Assembly (NCBI GenBank): GCA_900555635.1
Contig: USLU01000017.1
Span: 1-64,000, forward strand
Direction: 5' to 3'
From: an uncultured Bacteroides sp.
GTDB lineage: Bacteria; Bacteroidota; Bacteroidia; Bacteroidales; Bacteroidaceae
Length of the DNA stretch: 64,000 nt
The position numbers were made by a program, and so were the translations under genes. Numbering within the stretch: the first letter of the stretch is position 1; each line of letters begins with the position of its first letter. The notes under the pieces are model-generated. The model was not told the origin of the DNA, did no database searches, and saw only the letters and a program-made list of their open reading frames with translations. Below, one piece after another: positions 17,361 to 25,395 of the stretch.

Positions 17361-17942
17361 ATGAATGCAGAAAGGATGAATATGGATGTTGCCCCGACAC
17401 GCGTACGGCAATCCAAGCAAACTGATGGAAACATACAATTAGCCGATAATCGTGAGTTTTTTGCAGCACAAGCCAAGATGACTGGTATTGTGCAACGTGC
17501 AGAAGATGAAGATGATTTGTTACAGGGAAAGTTTGTTGTTCAGCGTGACGAAGAGGAGGACGACTTACTGCAAGGTAAGTTTGAACAGCCTCTTCAACGT
17601 AAAGTAGAAAATAATACAGGTATTCCTGATGATGTGAAACAGCGTATGGAAGATTCGTTTGGTACCGATTTCTCTAGTGTACGCGTTCATCCGGATTCGG
17701 CTAAAGCTCCTGAAGTAGGAGCCTTGGCATATACTCAGGGTACTGACATTCACTTTGCGCCGGGACAATTCAAACCTGACACCTCTGCGGGCCAACAGTT
17801 GCTTGGGCATGAATTGACCCATGTTGTTCAGCAAGCTGAAGGACGTGTACAGCCTACTACGGAGATTGGCGGAATCCCGGTTAATGATAATGAAGGGCTG
17901 GAACATGAAGCGGATGTATTGGGAGCCAAGGCTGCAAGATAA
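17361..17942 (+). CDS. DUF4157 (eCIS core) protein
   Basis: The product has 193 residues from the ATG at 17361, which follows a GGAGG at a suitable distance; an ATG at 17346 is possible but lies inside the upstream gene. Residues about 85-165 form the DUF4157 domain (DDVKQRMEDSFGTDFSSVRVH, an IHFAPGQF segment, then GHELTHVVQQ with HELTH at 150-154). A tandem DDLLQGKF repeat lies at about residues 50-57 and 67-74, typical of eCIS DUF4157 proteins. DUF4157 marks eCIS loci and is often fused to cargo; here there is no extra domain. The HExxH resembles a metalloprotease site, but catalysis is not established. It is followed after six bases by the ATPase gene. Confidence 0.88.
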   Translation: MNAERMNMDVAPTRVRQSKQTDGNIQLADNREFFAAQAKMTGIVQRAEDEDDLLQGKFVVQRDEEEDDLLQGKFEQPLQRKVENNTGIPDDVKQRMEDSFGTDFSSVRVHPDSAKAPEVGALAYTQGTDIHFAPGQFKPDTSAGQQLLGHELTHVVQQAEGRVQPTTEIGGIPVNDNEGLEHEADVLGAKAAR

Positions 17943-17948
17943 CATGTC

Positions 17949-19256
17949 ATGAAAGAATTAACCGAATGGTTTCAGCAAGTGCTCGACACAGCTATCCGTC
18001 TTTACTTCAAGCAAGAGAGCGAAATATCTTCTCTGCTTGAAGTAGAGCCTCCGCTTAGCCCGTGGTGGGAGCAGATGACCGGTAGGTCTCACGAACAAAT
18101 TTCTTTTGAAGAAAAAGTTGTTATCATGCTTGCATTGATGCCACATCTCTATCCGCAAGCACTGGATATATTCTTTGTCAACAATAAGAACTTTGACCGT
18201 CCTTATACGGAATTCGGAGGCTGGAAAGGACTCTCGCATGGAGGTTTCTTGCCTACGGGCGAAACAGTGGCTTTTATGCTTGCCGGTGAAAATACGGACA
18301 TGCGTTCTTCGGTTCTTCGCCTGTTCGAGAAAGAACATTGGTTTTATACCCGGAATATTCTTCATTTGGAAGTTGGGGGGGAAGGAGAACCTTTTTTGAG
18401 CGGGCAACTACGGGCGTCAGATGAGCTATTGAGTAAAGTTCTTCATGGTAAAGAGTATAAGCCGGATTACAGTACTGGTTTTCCAGCTAAGCGGATAACT
18501 ACTCCGCTTAATTGGAACGATATGGTTCTGGATTACCGGGTAGCGGAACAACTGGAAGAAATAAACACCTGGATCACTGGTTCCGAAACGATTATGGAAG
18601 AGTGGGGACTGAAACGTATCCTCAAACCCGGTTACCGGACTTTGTTTTACGGACCTCCGGGAACTGGTAAAACACTTGCCGCCACATTATTGGGGAAACG
18701 GAATGGTATGGATGTTTATCGAGTGGATCTTTCAATGATTGTTTCCAAGTATATCGGTGAGACCGAGAAGAACCTTGCCCGTATTTTCGATATGGCTGAA
18801 AACCGTCGTTGGATTCTTTTTTTCGATGAGGCTGATGCTTTGTTCGGTAAGCGTACTTCCACTCAGACTTCCAATGACCGCCACGCCAACCAAGAAGTGG
18901 CTTACTTATTGCAGCGTATAGAAGATTTTCCGGGTATGGTAATCTTGGCAACGAACTTGCGCAGTAATATTGATGAAGCTTTTTCCCGGCGTTTCCAGTC
19001 CATCATTTACTTTCCCATGCCCGACGAAGAAACCCGTTGCGAACTATGGGAGAAAATGTTACCCCGGAACTGGCTTGCCAACCGTGAAGAGTGCATACGA
19101 AAAATGGCTAATTATGAGCTCGCTGGTGGAGCCATGACAAATGTAATCCGTAGTTGTGCACTTTATCTGATGGCGGCAAAAACTAATGACCTCAATGAAA
19201 GTGTATTAGTCGATGCCATCCGCCGTGAACAGGCAAAAGAAGGTGTAAGACAATAG
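17949..19256 (+). CDS. eCIS AAA+ ATPase (Pvc15-like)
   Basis: The product has 435 residues. Walker A is GPPGTGKT at 235-242, Walker B is ILFFDEAD with the acidic pair at D293-E294, and a sensor/arginine-finger region follows (ATNLRSNIDEAFSRRF). This is the AAA+ family found in all eCIS loci (Pvc15), proposed to help load cargo or assemble the particle. The N-terminal 220 residues contain no domain I can name. It is the penultimate gene of the operon. Confidence 0.93.
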   Translation: MKELTEWFQQVLDTAIRLYFKQESEISSLLEVEPPLSPWWEQMTGRSHEQISFEEKVVIMLALMPHLYPQALDIFFVNNKNFDRPYTEFGGWKGLSHGGFLPTGETVAFMLAGENTDMRSSVLRLFEKEHWFYTRNILHLEVGGEGEPFLSGQLRASDELLSKVLHGKEYKPDYSTGFPAKRITTPLNWNDMVLDYRVAEQLEEINTWITGSETIMEEWGLKRILKPGYRTLFYGPPGTGKTLAATLLGKRNGMDVYRVDLSMIVSKYIGETEKNLARIFDMAENRRWILFFDEADALFGKRTSTQTSNDRHANQEVAYLLQRIEDFPGMVILATNLRSNIDEAFSRRFQSIIYFPMPDEETRCELWEKMLPRNWLANREECIRKMANYELAGGAMTNVIRSCALYLMAAKTNDLNESVLVDAIRREQAKEGVRQ

Positions 19257-19280
19257 AATCTAATAAACAAAGTCTTTAGA

Positions 19281-21077
19281 ATGAAAAGATTGTTCTTGTC
19301 AGTAATTGTATTTTTCGTCACTGCTATAAGCTTCTTGCTGGTGGCGCAAGATACATTTACGGAAGCTTACCAACGTTTCCGTCCTTATCATTATCAGACT
19401 CCGCGGGCATGGAACCGCATCCGTCGTGAGGTGGCGACGCATGGAAAGGAAAAGTGGCCTTTTGTGGAGACAGGGCGAATGGAAATGCATCTGGCTGGTG
19501 GTTGGAAAGGACTTATTCCTGCACCTACACCTGCCAATACCTATTTCTTTAAGGAGGTGGATGATATGGGAAGAATATATAGTTTGATTCTCAAGCCTAA
19601 TGCCTTTGGTTATGTGGTTTATCCTTTCAAACTTGAACAGCAATTCAAACTTTCTGAGAATGAATTACTTGCTCCCCGTATTTTGGCTAAGGGCTTTATG
19701 AATACTCTTGTTACGGACGTATCTTATGAAACGGCACAGAAATTGGACGATATTATTTATGTACCGGACACCACCGGAACGGAAGAAGTCACTACTCCCG
19801 AAATATATGATGAAAAAGGAAATATGGGTTGGCTTAAGGAAGCCGAGTACTATGACCTTTACAATGTGAAGAATTTCTATTGTTATTTTGATAATCGTTC
19901 CAATCCCGGTAGTGGTCATTATAAGTATGTTACCGATACTACCCGCTACTATTCTACTGAAGTAGAAACATTGAAAGAACGCATACTTCAGTGTGATTCT
20001 CTTTATGCAATGATTCCCTATTGGATGACGGATGTTTATTTAGGTTTGCCTCTTGCGGTAAGTTCCCGTATTAAGCGTTATGGTTATTTAGGTTATGTCA
20101 TCAATCCCATTAGCGGAACTCCGGAAATTACTAACAATTGGGGCTCCCCCAATCTGATGGATTTTGTTCCTTATAAAAATAAGCCTTATGATTTAGTTGC
20201 CTATTGTGGTGATTCCCAATCTACAAATCGCTTTTTAACCAATCCAGAAGCTCGTCGTAAGTTCATCTATTCCATATTGAATTATCCGGGTGGTATGATA
20301 AATCGGGCTGACTTTGATTCCAAACCTGAAGGATTGAATCTTTATTTGCCGGCATTTGATTTTAAGGAAAAGCGTGCTTTGACACAGCTTGTTAAGTCCT
20401 TAAGTCTTGTGATAGATAGTTTGTGGGTGAATGATTCTGTTTATATATATAGAGATGCAAAAAAGGTGATAAATAAAGATTTAGGTTTTTTCCTAACCTT
20501 TTCTAAAAAAGCAGCGTTAGAACATTCCGGTTTTATTTCAGGCCTTCAATGTTTTGTTGATTCGGTGTACTTTGCTGATTTCGACTCTTTGGGTATATCG
20601 TCACGTATCCTTTATAATGATGGTAGCATTGATACCAGTTCTGTTGTTACCCGTGTTATTAATCCCTTTTATTTATTTCGTATCCCCTATAAGACCATAG
20701 AACCGGGAGTTGATAGCAATGATATTTGGCAATTAATGGATTCCGATTATGCATCCGGTCAGTGGGGAGTGTTCTTTTGTATTGACCTCTGTATTCTTTG
20801 CATGTTATTAGCTCTTGTCATAATGCGTTACATATCGGTTCCTTTTAATGTGTTTATTGAAAAATATTATACATTTGTCATTCTTCTGATGATAACATTG
20901 ACGATGGAATTTGGTGTATTTTTCTTCTTTATGATAGAGGCTCTGTCTCCACAAATTATTTATTTTGATTTAGAAACGGGCAGTATGACTTACTTGGCAC
21001 TTATTGCTTTGCCGATTGTGCCTATTTTACTTTATTTTTTAATTCTAAAGTTAAATAAAAGAGAACCTTTGCCATAA
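19281..21077 (+). CDS. Membrane-anchored protein of unknown role ending the eCIS operon, 598 aa
   Basis: An N-terminal hydrophobic signal (LFLSVIVFFVTAISFLLVA) is followed by about 480 exported residues rich in Tyr, Asp and Pro. Three C-terminal membrane segments follow: about residues 498-517, 530-555 and 570-592. The middle has a repeated strand-like pattern (GLNLYLPAFDF; DLGFFLTFSKKAALEHSGFISG, FVDSVYFADFDSLG) that recalls the ends of TIM-barrel strands in glycoside hydrolase 18-like folds, but I see no DxxDxDxE-type catalytic motif, so this is only a resemblance. It is the last gene of the operon, 24 bases after the ATPase gene. It could anchor, sense or release the particle, and I cannot choose between these. 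Confidence 0.75.
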   Translation: MKRLFLSVIVFFVTAISFLLVAQDTFTEAYQRFRPYHYQTPRAWNRIRREVATHGKEKWPFVETGRMEMHLAGGWKGLIPAPTPANTYFFKEVDDMGRIYSLILKPNAFGYVVYPFKLEQQFKLSENELLAPRILAKGFMNTLVTDVSYETAQKLDDIIYVPDTTGTEEVTTPEIYDEKGNMGWLKEAEYYDLYNVKNFYCYFDNRSNPGSGHYKYVTDTTRYYSTEVETLKERILQCDSLYAMIPYWMTDVYLGLPLAVSSRIKRYGYLGYVINPISGTPEITNNWGSPNLMDFVPYKNKPYDLVAYCGDSQSTNRFLTNPEARRKFIYSILNYPGGMINRADFDSKPEGLNLYLPAFDFKEKRALTQLVKSLSLVIDSLWVNDSVYIYRDAKKVINKDLGFFLTFSKKAALEHSGFISGLQCFVDSVYFADFDSLGISSRILYNDGSIDTSSVVTRVINPFYLFRIPYKTIEPGVDSNDIWQLMDSDYASGQWGVFFCIDLCILCMLLALVIMRYISVPFNVFIEKYYTFVILLMITLTMEFGVFFFFMIEALSPQIIYFDLETGSMTYLALIALPIVPILLYFLILKLNKREPLP

Positions 21078-21156
21078 ATTAAATCTTCACTTCATGTATA
21101 TTGGAACAATTTACGAGGTTTTTGTGCTTTAAGAAAAATGACTATTTGCGTTAATA

Positions 21157-21178
21157 GCAAGCAATGAAGGTTGCTTGC
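21157..21178. repeat. Perfect 8-bp hairpin after the eCIS operon
   Basis: GCAAGCAA (21157-21164) and TTGCTTGC (21171-21178) surround a six-base loop. The T-tract is weak, so it is at best a poor terminator. The 162-base gap between the eCIS operon and the invertase otherwise holds only AT-rich sequence, with a possible weak promoter near TTTG 21187. Confidence 0.4.
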
Positions 21179-21239
21179 CACTCTTATTTGAATAACCGTT
21201 CTTTGGTATTGTATAATAACCAATAAACATTTATTTATT

Positions 21240-21830
21240 ATGGCAGTAGTAGCTTATTTAAGAGTGAGTACAGAAAAGCAATTTCTTGAAAATCAGAAAG
21301 AAGAGATTGTTCGCTTTGCAGAAAAAAATGGTCTGAAAATTGACAAATGGTACATGGAGACAGTAAGTGGTAAAGTGAGCACAAAAGAACGCAAATTAGC
21401 CGGATTATTGGATCGAATGAAACCTGGGGACTGCTTGATTGTAACAGAAATTTCTCGGCTTAGCCGTACATTACTGGAGATTATGACCATTCTTAATTCT
21501 TGCATTAAAAAAGGAGTAGTATTGTATAGTACTAAAGAAGGGTATGTATTTCAGAATGACATCAACAGTAAAGTTCTAGGATTTGCTTTCGGTCTGATGG
21601 CTGAAATTGAGCGTAATCTGATTTCCATGCGCACTAAAGAAGCATTGGCACGAAGAAGGAATGAAGGGAAACATCTTGGACGTAAAAAAGGGGATATGCC
21701 AAAGATGAAAATTTTGAACGAACATAAAAGACAATTGGTAAGAGATCATGAGAGAGGGAAGTCTTGCGCAGCACTAGCACGGCAGATGGGAGTTTCACGT
21801 ACTACTATGTTCCGTCTGTTAAATCATTAA
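21240..21830 (+). CDS. Mpi-like serine site-specific recombinase (DNA invertase)
   Basis: The product has 196 residues. The catalytic serine is in VVAYLRVSTEKQ (S10). The resolvase core follows (RLSRTLLEIMTILNSCIKKGV; FAFGLMAEIERNLISMRTKEALARRR), and a short C-terminal helix-turn-helix ends the protein (CAALARQMGVSRTTMFRLL). Size and layout match the small resolvase/invertase family that includes Mpi of Bacteroides fragilis, which flips promoters of capsule loci and other genes. The gene has its own spacing from the eCIS operon. No inverted-repeat pair that could be its target lies beside it. An invertible capsule promoter with 31-bp inverted repeats lies about 30 kb downstream. Confidence 0.9.
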   Translation: MAVVAYLRVSTEKQFLENQKEEIVRFAEKNGLKIDKWYMETVSGKVSTKERKLAGLLDRMKPGDCLIVTEISRLSRTLLEIMTILNSCIKKGVVLYSTKEGYVFQNDINSKVLGFAFGLMAEIERNLISMRTKEALARRRNEGKHLGRKKGDMPKMKILNEHKRQLVRDHERGKSCAALARQMGVSRTTMFRLLNH

Positions 21831-21845
21831 CAAGTACACGACTAA

Positions 21846-21974
21846 ACGAAGAGGATGTGTCATAACTCACCACAGATTACACAAATTAGCACAGATTCAA
21901 ATTAAATTATTGATTATCAGTATATATAATCTGAGATAATCTGTGGTGAAAAGTACTTTTGACACCCTCTTCGT
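21846..21974. repeat. Dispersed hairpin element, copy 1
   Basis: The outer arms ACGAAGAGGATGTGTCA (21846-21862) and TGACACCCTCTTCGT (21960-21974) are complementary apart from a two-base gap. Inside them CACCACAGATTA and TAATCTGTGGTG form a second inverted repeat. The body is closely related to a second copy at 28034-28166. It lies between the convergent invertase and HdeD-like genes. It looks like a small non-coding, possibly mobilisable, repeat that can also terminate transcription. Confidence 0.8.
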
Positions 21975-21985
21975 CAGTACATTTT

Positions 21986-22588
21986 TTATAAAACAGGTAT
22001 TTCGGATTCTGCTTCTTTATGTTCCTTTACTCGTTTATGCAGATTCTTCAATTCGAAAGCCAGCATAATACGGAAGAATCCGATAATTAAGAAAGCAAAA
22101 GATATCATGTAAACAGCATAGATAGCCCCAACAGCCGGTTGCCACAGAATAATCAGGGAGCAAATAATTGAAAGTATGCCGAATGCAATATACCATCCCC
22201 AATCTTTAGTTCCATATCTTTTTAAATCCATAGAATAACCGAAAGATGAAAATCCGCGGAACATCAGCCAGAATGCAATGATGAACGGAATCACTTCCAT
22301 ACTTAATAACGGATAGGCAATCAGGTAGAACCCTAATATTAAATCGATAATGCCTCCCGTCAAATACCATCCCCAACTAGATACGGTCTTTCGATTGCTT
22401 ACAGCAAAAGAGATCTCCAGCAGACCGCTGAATAGCATGGATATACTGAATAGAATACTCAAAGCTGCATATCCGTTGAATGGAGAGAACATCAAGCTAA
22501 GAGCTACCACGACATAAAGAATACCAAGAATTAGTGAAATCCACCAATTTTTTACTTCTTGTTTTAGTTCGTCAAAAATAGTTTTCAT
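21986..22588 (-). CDS. HdeD-like DUF308 membrane protein
   Basis: The product has 200 residues with six hydrophobic segments, arranged as three repeats of a two-helix unit (LILGILYVVVALSLMF; GWYLTGGIIDLILGFYLI; WYIAFGILSIICSLIIL). This is the DUF308 family that contains HdeD, an inner-membrane acid-resistance factor of enteric bacteria. The role in Bacteroides is not established. The C-terminus is charged (KRVKEHKEAESE). It is a single-gene unit on the - strand. Confidence 0.85.
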   Translation of the reverse strand: MKTIFDELKQEVKNWWISLILGILYVVVALSLMFSPFNGYAALSILFSISMLFSGLLEISFAVSNRKTVSSWGWYLTGGIIDLILGFYLIAYPLLSMEVIPFIIAFWLMFRGFSSFGYSMDLKRYGTKDWGWYIAFGILSIICSLIILWQPAVGAIYAVYMISFAFLIIGFFRIMLAFELKNLHKRVKEHKEAESEIPVL

Positions 22589-22715
22589 GTGAATCTGAAT
22601 TTTAAGTGATTATTATATATTCGTTTGTGGAGTAACAATTCATTTAAGAAAAAGTTTTTATTGAACTTTTCCGACATCAGGTTTGTTATAGCTATATAAT
22701 AAATTTGATAAAACT

Positions 22716-23219
22716 ATGGCTACAACAAAATTTAAAGGACAACCGGTTAAAATTATCGGTGAATTTATACAAGTGGGTAAAGCTGCCCCTGACTTCGAAC
22801 TAGTGAAAACTGATTTGTCTTCATTTTCTTTGAAGGAATTGAATGGAAAGAATGTGATCCTGAATATCTTCCCGAGTTTGGATACTGGTGTTTGCGCTAC
22901 TTCCGTGCGTAAGTTTAATAAGCTGGCTGCTGGATTACCTGATACAGTAGTATTGGCTATCTCTAAGGATTTGCCTTTTGCGCATGCTCGTTTTTGTACT
23001 ACTGAAGGTATTGACAATGTAATACCATTGTCTGACTTCCGTTTTTCTGATTTTGATGAAAACTATGGAGTACGTATGGCAGATGGTCCTCTGAATGGAT
23101 TATTGGCACGTGCAGTGGTGGTTATCGGTAAAGATGGAAAGATTGCTTATACAGAGCTAGTTCCGGAAATTACACAAGAACCTGATTATGATAAAGCAAT
23201 TGAAGCGGTAAAGAAATAA
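22716..23219 (+). CDS. tpx: Thiol peroxidase
   Basis: The product has 167 residues, the usual Tpx length. The peroxidatic cysteine is C60 in PSLDTGVCATSVRKF and the resolving cysteine is C94 in HARFCTTEG, matching the C61/C95 pair of E. coli Tpx. Tpx reduces lipid and alkyl hydroperoxides with electrons from thioredoxin. The gene is alone between divergent and convergent neighbours and ends in a strong terminator. Confidence 0.96.
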   Translation: MATTKFKGQPVKIIGEFIQVGKAAPDFELVKTDLSSFSLKELNGKNVILNIFPSLDTGVCATSVRKFNKLAAGLPDTVVLAISKDLPFAHARFCTTEGIDNVIPLSDFRFSDFDENYGVRMADGPLNGLLARAVVVIGKDGKIAYTELVPEITQEPDYDKAIEAVKK

Positions 23220-23244
23220 GATTGGATTTGGATAAGCGATAATG

Positions 23245-23286
23245 AAAAACGGTGAACAAGAAAGATATCTTGTACACCGTTTTTTT
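23245..23286. terminator. Terminator between tpx and the convergent dedA-like gene
   Basis: AAAAACGGTG (23245-23254) pairs with CACCGTTTTT, with an inner ACAAGA/TCTTGT stem. It has a T-run on the + strand and an A-run that becomes a T-run on the - strand, so it can serve both convergent genes. Confidence 0.85.
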
Positions 23287-23305
23287 GTATATAACTGAAT
23301 CAGTT

Positions 23306-23947
23306 TTATTTTTTCTTTATTCCTTTATAGATGAGGAATCCTATTACTAAAACTGCAATACCTATAATGGCATAACCTATCTCATGGCTATATTTAGTTG
23401 CCAGGACATATACATCATTGGTCGTTTTAATATCTGTATATCTATAGATAAGGTAACCCAGCAATGCAAGTATTGAGTTCCATATTCCGGCACCAAGTGT
23501 TGTATACAGCAGGAAAGGACCTAGTTTCATACCAGCAAGTCCTGCCGGTATACTGATTAGTTGTCGAACAGCTGGAATAAGGCGGCCGAAGAATGTCGAA
23601 GCGGCACCGTGTTTTCTAAAATATTCTTCAGCATGATGTACTTTCGCTTCGTCAATTAGACACATGTGGCCAAAACGGCTGTTGGCAAACTTGTAGACAA
23701 TGGGACGTCCCAGCCATTTTGCCAGATAATAGTTCACTAATGCGCCAGCGTCTGCACCGATTGTTGCGAAAATAATGACTAAGAAGATATTCATACTTTC
23801 GTCCGCCATAGATTTCCACGCAGCCGGTGGTACAATTACTTCAGAAGGAAAGGGTATAAATGAACTTTCAATAGCCATGAATAATGTGACTACCCAATAG
23901 TTCAAATTCTCTAATACCCATTTGATGAGTTCAGCAGATGATTCCAT
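23306..23947 (-). CDS. DedA-family membrane protein
   Basis: The product has 213 residues with several membrane segments. The DedA/SNARE-associated signature is present: EYFRKHGAASTFFGRLIPAV followed by RQLISIPAG, with the conserved FxRxxPxxR arginines. Members are thought to flip phospholipids or lipid carriers such as undecaprenyl phosphate. It is preceded on the - strand by a TPR protein gene 26 bases away, so they may be co-transcribed. Confidence 0.9.
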   Translation of the reverse strand: MESSAELIKWVLENLNYWVVTLFMAIESSFIPFPSEVIVPPAAWKSMADESMNIFLVIIFATIGADAGALVNYYLAKWLGRPIVYKFANSRFGHMCLIDEAKVHHAEEYFRKHGAASTFFGRLIPAVRQLISIPAGLAGMKLGPFLLYTTLGAGIWNSILALLGYLIYRYTDIKTTNDVYVLATKYSHEIGYAIIGIAVLVIGFLIYKGIKKK

Positions 23948-23973
23948 TTTCTAATTTGTAGTTTACTTGGATG

Positions 23974-25389
23974 TTATTTTAATGATTCAAAAATATTCTT
24001 CATTGCTTTGGCCAAATCTTGCTGGTCTTCATCCACTAACAACTGCTGTATTTTCTCCAATTCTTCCAGTTTGAACGGATGTTCGCAGAGCTGGTTATAT
24101 TTGGTGAAATTTTCTTTGTCTCTGAGTAACATATATAAGGATGTCAACTTTTCATTGATACCTCCGAAGTCCGGTTCCATTTCTTTGACGTGTTCGAAAG
24201 CTAATTTTGCATAGCTTAGTTGCCCAATTTCCATACTACACATACCTATTTCATGCCAGGTATCTGCTTCCGGAGCAATTTCTAATGCTTTTGCCCATTT
24301 CTTGACTCCCTTTTCATAGTCATTCTCTTCCATGTAAATGCGACCCTCAATCAGGTATGAGTCCACTTCATCCGGATCTAAATCCCTTGCTTTTTTGCAA
24401 TATTGATGAGCTTTGCGTTTCTTTCCTATTTTGTGGAGGCAAAGCGCTGCATTGGCATAGAGGGCAGGGAGTGTGAATGAATTATCAATGTCCTGATCGG
24501 CTATAGCTTCTTCAAGATGAGGCAATGCATCTTCCCATTCACCTTTCGAAACTTTGTTGAGTCCGATAAAAGTATGCATGAAGCTAGGAGTGATGGCATC
24601 GAGTTTTTCTGCTTGCTTGTAATTTTCCAAAGCACTTTCCTCGTTACCAATCTGAAAGTAAGAATGTCCTCTCATGATGTAGGCATCGGCAAATTCATCA
24701 TCGGCAACGATGGCATAATCACAGGCCTCAATTGTCTTGTCGAACATTTGTTGGTCGAAGTAGCAACGAGCCAATCCGAACCAATAAGATGCTGAATAAG
24801 GGTTCTTGTCAATCAATTTGTTGTAGAACATTGAAGCCTCTTCATATTTACCTTGGGCATAATAACAATCACCGGTAACGGCTAGGAAGGATTCTTCTTC
24901 ACCATTCCGTTCGAGTCCGCGGGCCAGCCATGGCAATGCTCTTTCGGGAGCACCTGTATCAATATATAAATAAGCTACGTCTACAATATTTGCCAGGTCT
25001 TCTTTATCTTCGATGGAGTCAAGTAATTCTTCGGCATCATCGTATCTGCCTTCTCCAACCAAAAGATTAGCTTTTAAGACTTTTACTTCGGAAGAGTTTT
25101 CACTTATTTGTTCTATGATTTGTTTGGCTTTATCTCTTTCCTGGGTATCCAAATATAGGTATGCTTGTTCAACTAACAATGCAGTGTTTTCGGGGTGTAT
25201 GCTTAAACCGTATTCTACCACTTCTGTAGCCATTTCGTTCTTATGACGAATGGCATACCAATCGGCAAGATCGGCTAAATCATCTGCATCCAGATAGATA
25301 GGCCTATTTTCGGCTTTATGAGCCTCATATTGTTCTGCAAGTTCTTGCAGTTCTTTATCTCTTCCGGATAAGTAACTTTTTTTACTCAT
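23974..25389 (-). CDS. Tetratricopeptide-repeat protein
   Basis: The product has 471 residues with no signal peptide and about ten TPR units over residues 25-450. Examples are EVVEYGLSIHPENTALLVEQ, EEASMFYNKLIDKNPYSASYWFGLARC and EKGVKKWAKALEIAPEADTWHEIG. TPRs form a helical scaffold that binds protein partners; no partner can be told from the sequence. The start is six bases downstream of the glnS stop, so it is in the glnS transcription unit. Confidence 0.9.
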   Translation of the reverse strand: MSKKSYLSGRDKELQELAEQYEAHKAENRPIYLDADDLADLADWYAIRHKNEMATEVVEYGLSIHPENTALLVEQAYLYLDTQERDKAKQIIEQISENSSEVKVLKANLLVGEGRYDDAEELLDSIEDKEDLANIVDVAYLYIDTGAPERALPWLARGLERNGEEESFLAVTGDCYYAQGKYEEASMFYNKLIDKNPYSASYWFGLARCYFDQQMFDKTIEACDYAIVADDEFADAYIMRGHSYFQIGNEESALENYKQAEKLDAITPSFMHTFIGLNKVSKGEWEDALPHLEEAIADQDIDNSFTLPALYANAALCLHKIGKKRKAHQYCKKARDLDPDEVDSYLIEGRIYMEENDYEKGVKKWAKALEIAPEADTWHEIGMCSMEIGQLSYAKLAFEHVKEMEPDFGGINEKLTSLYMLLRDKENFTKYNQLCEHPFKLEELEKIQQLLVDEDQQDLAKAMKNIFESLK

Positions 25390-25395
25390 TTGCTA

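Noticed and set aside
19281..21077. Naming the terminal eCIS-operon membrane protein a chitinase-like hydrolase
   Set aside because: The resemblance is limited to a strand-like pattern; no catalytic DxxDxDxE motif is visible.
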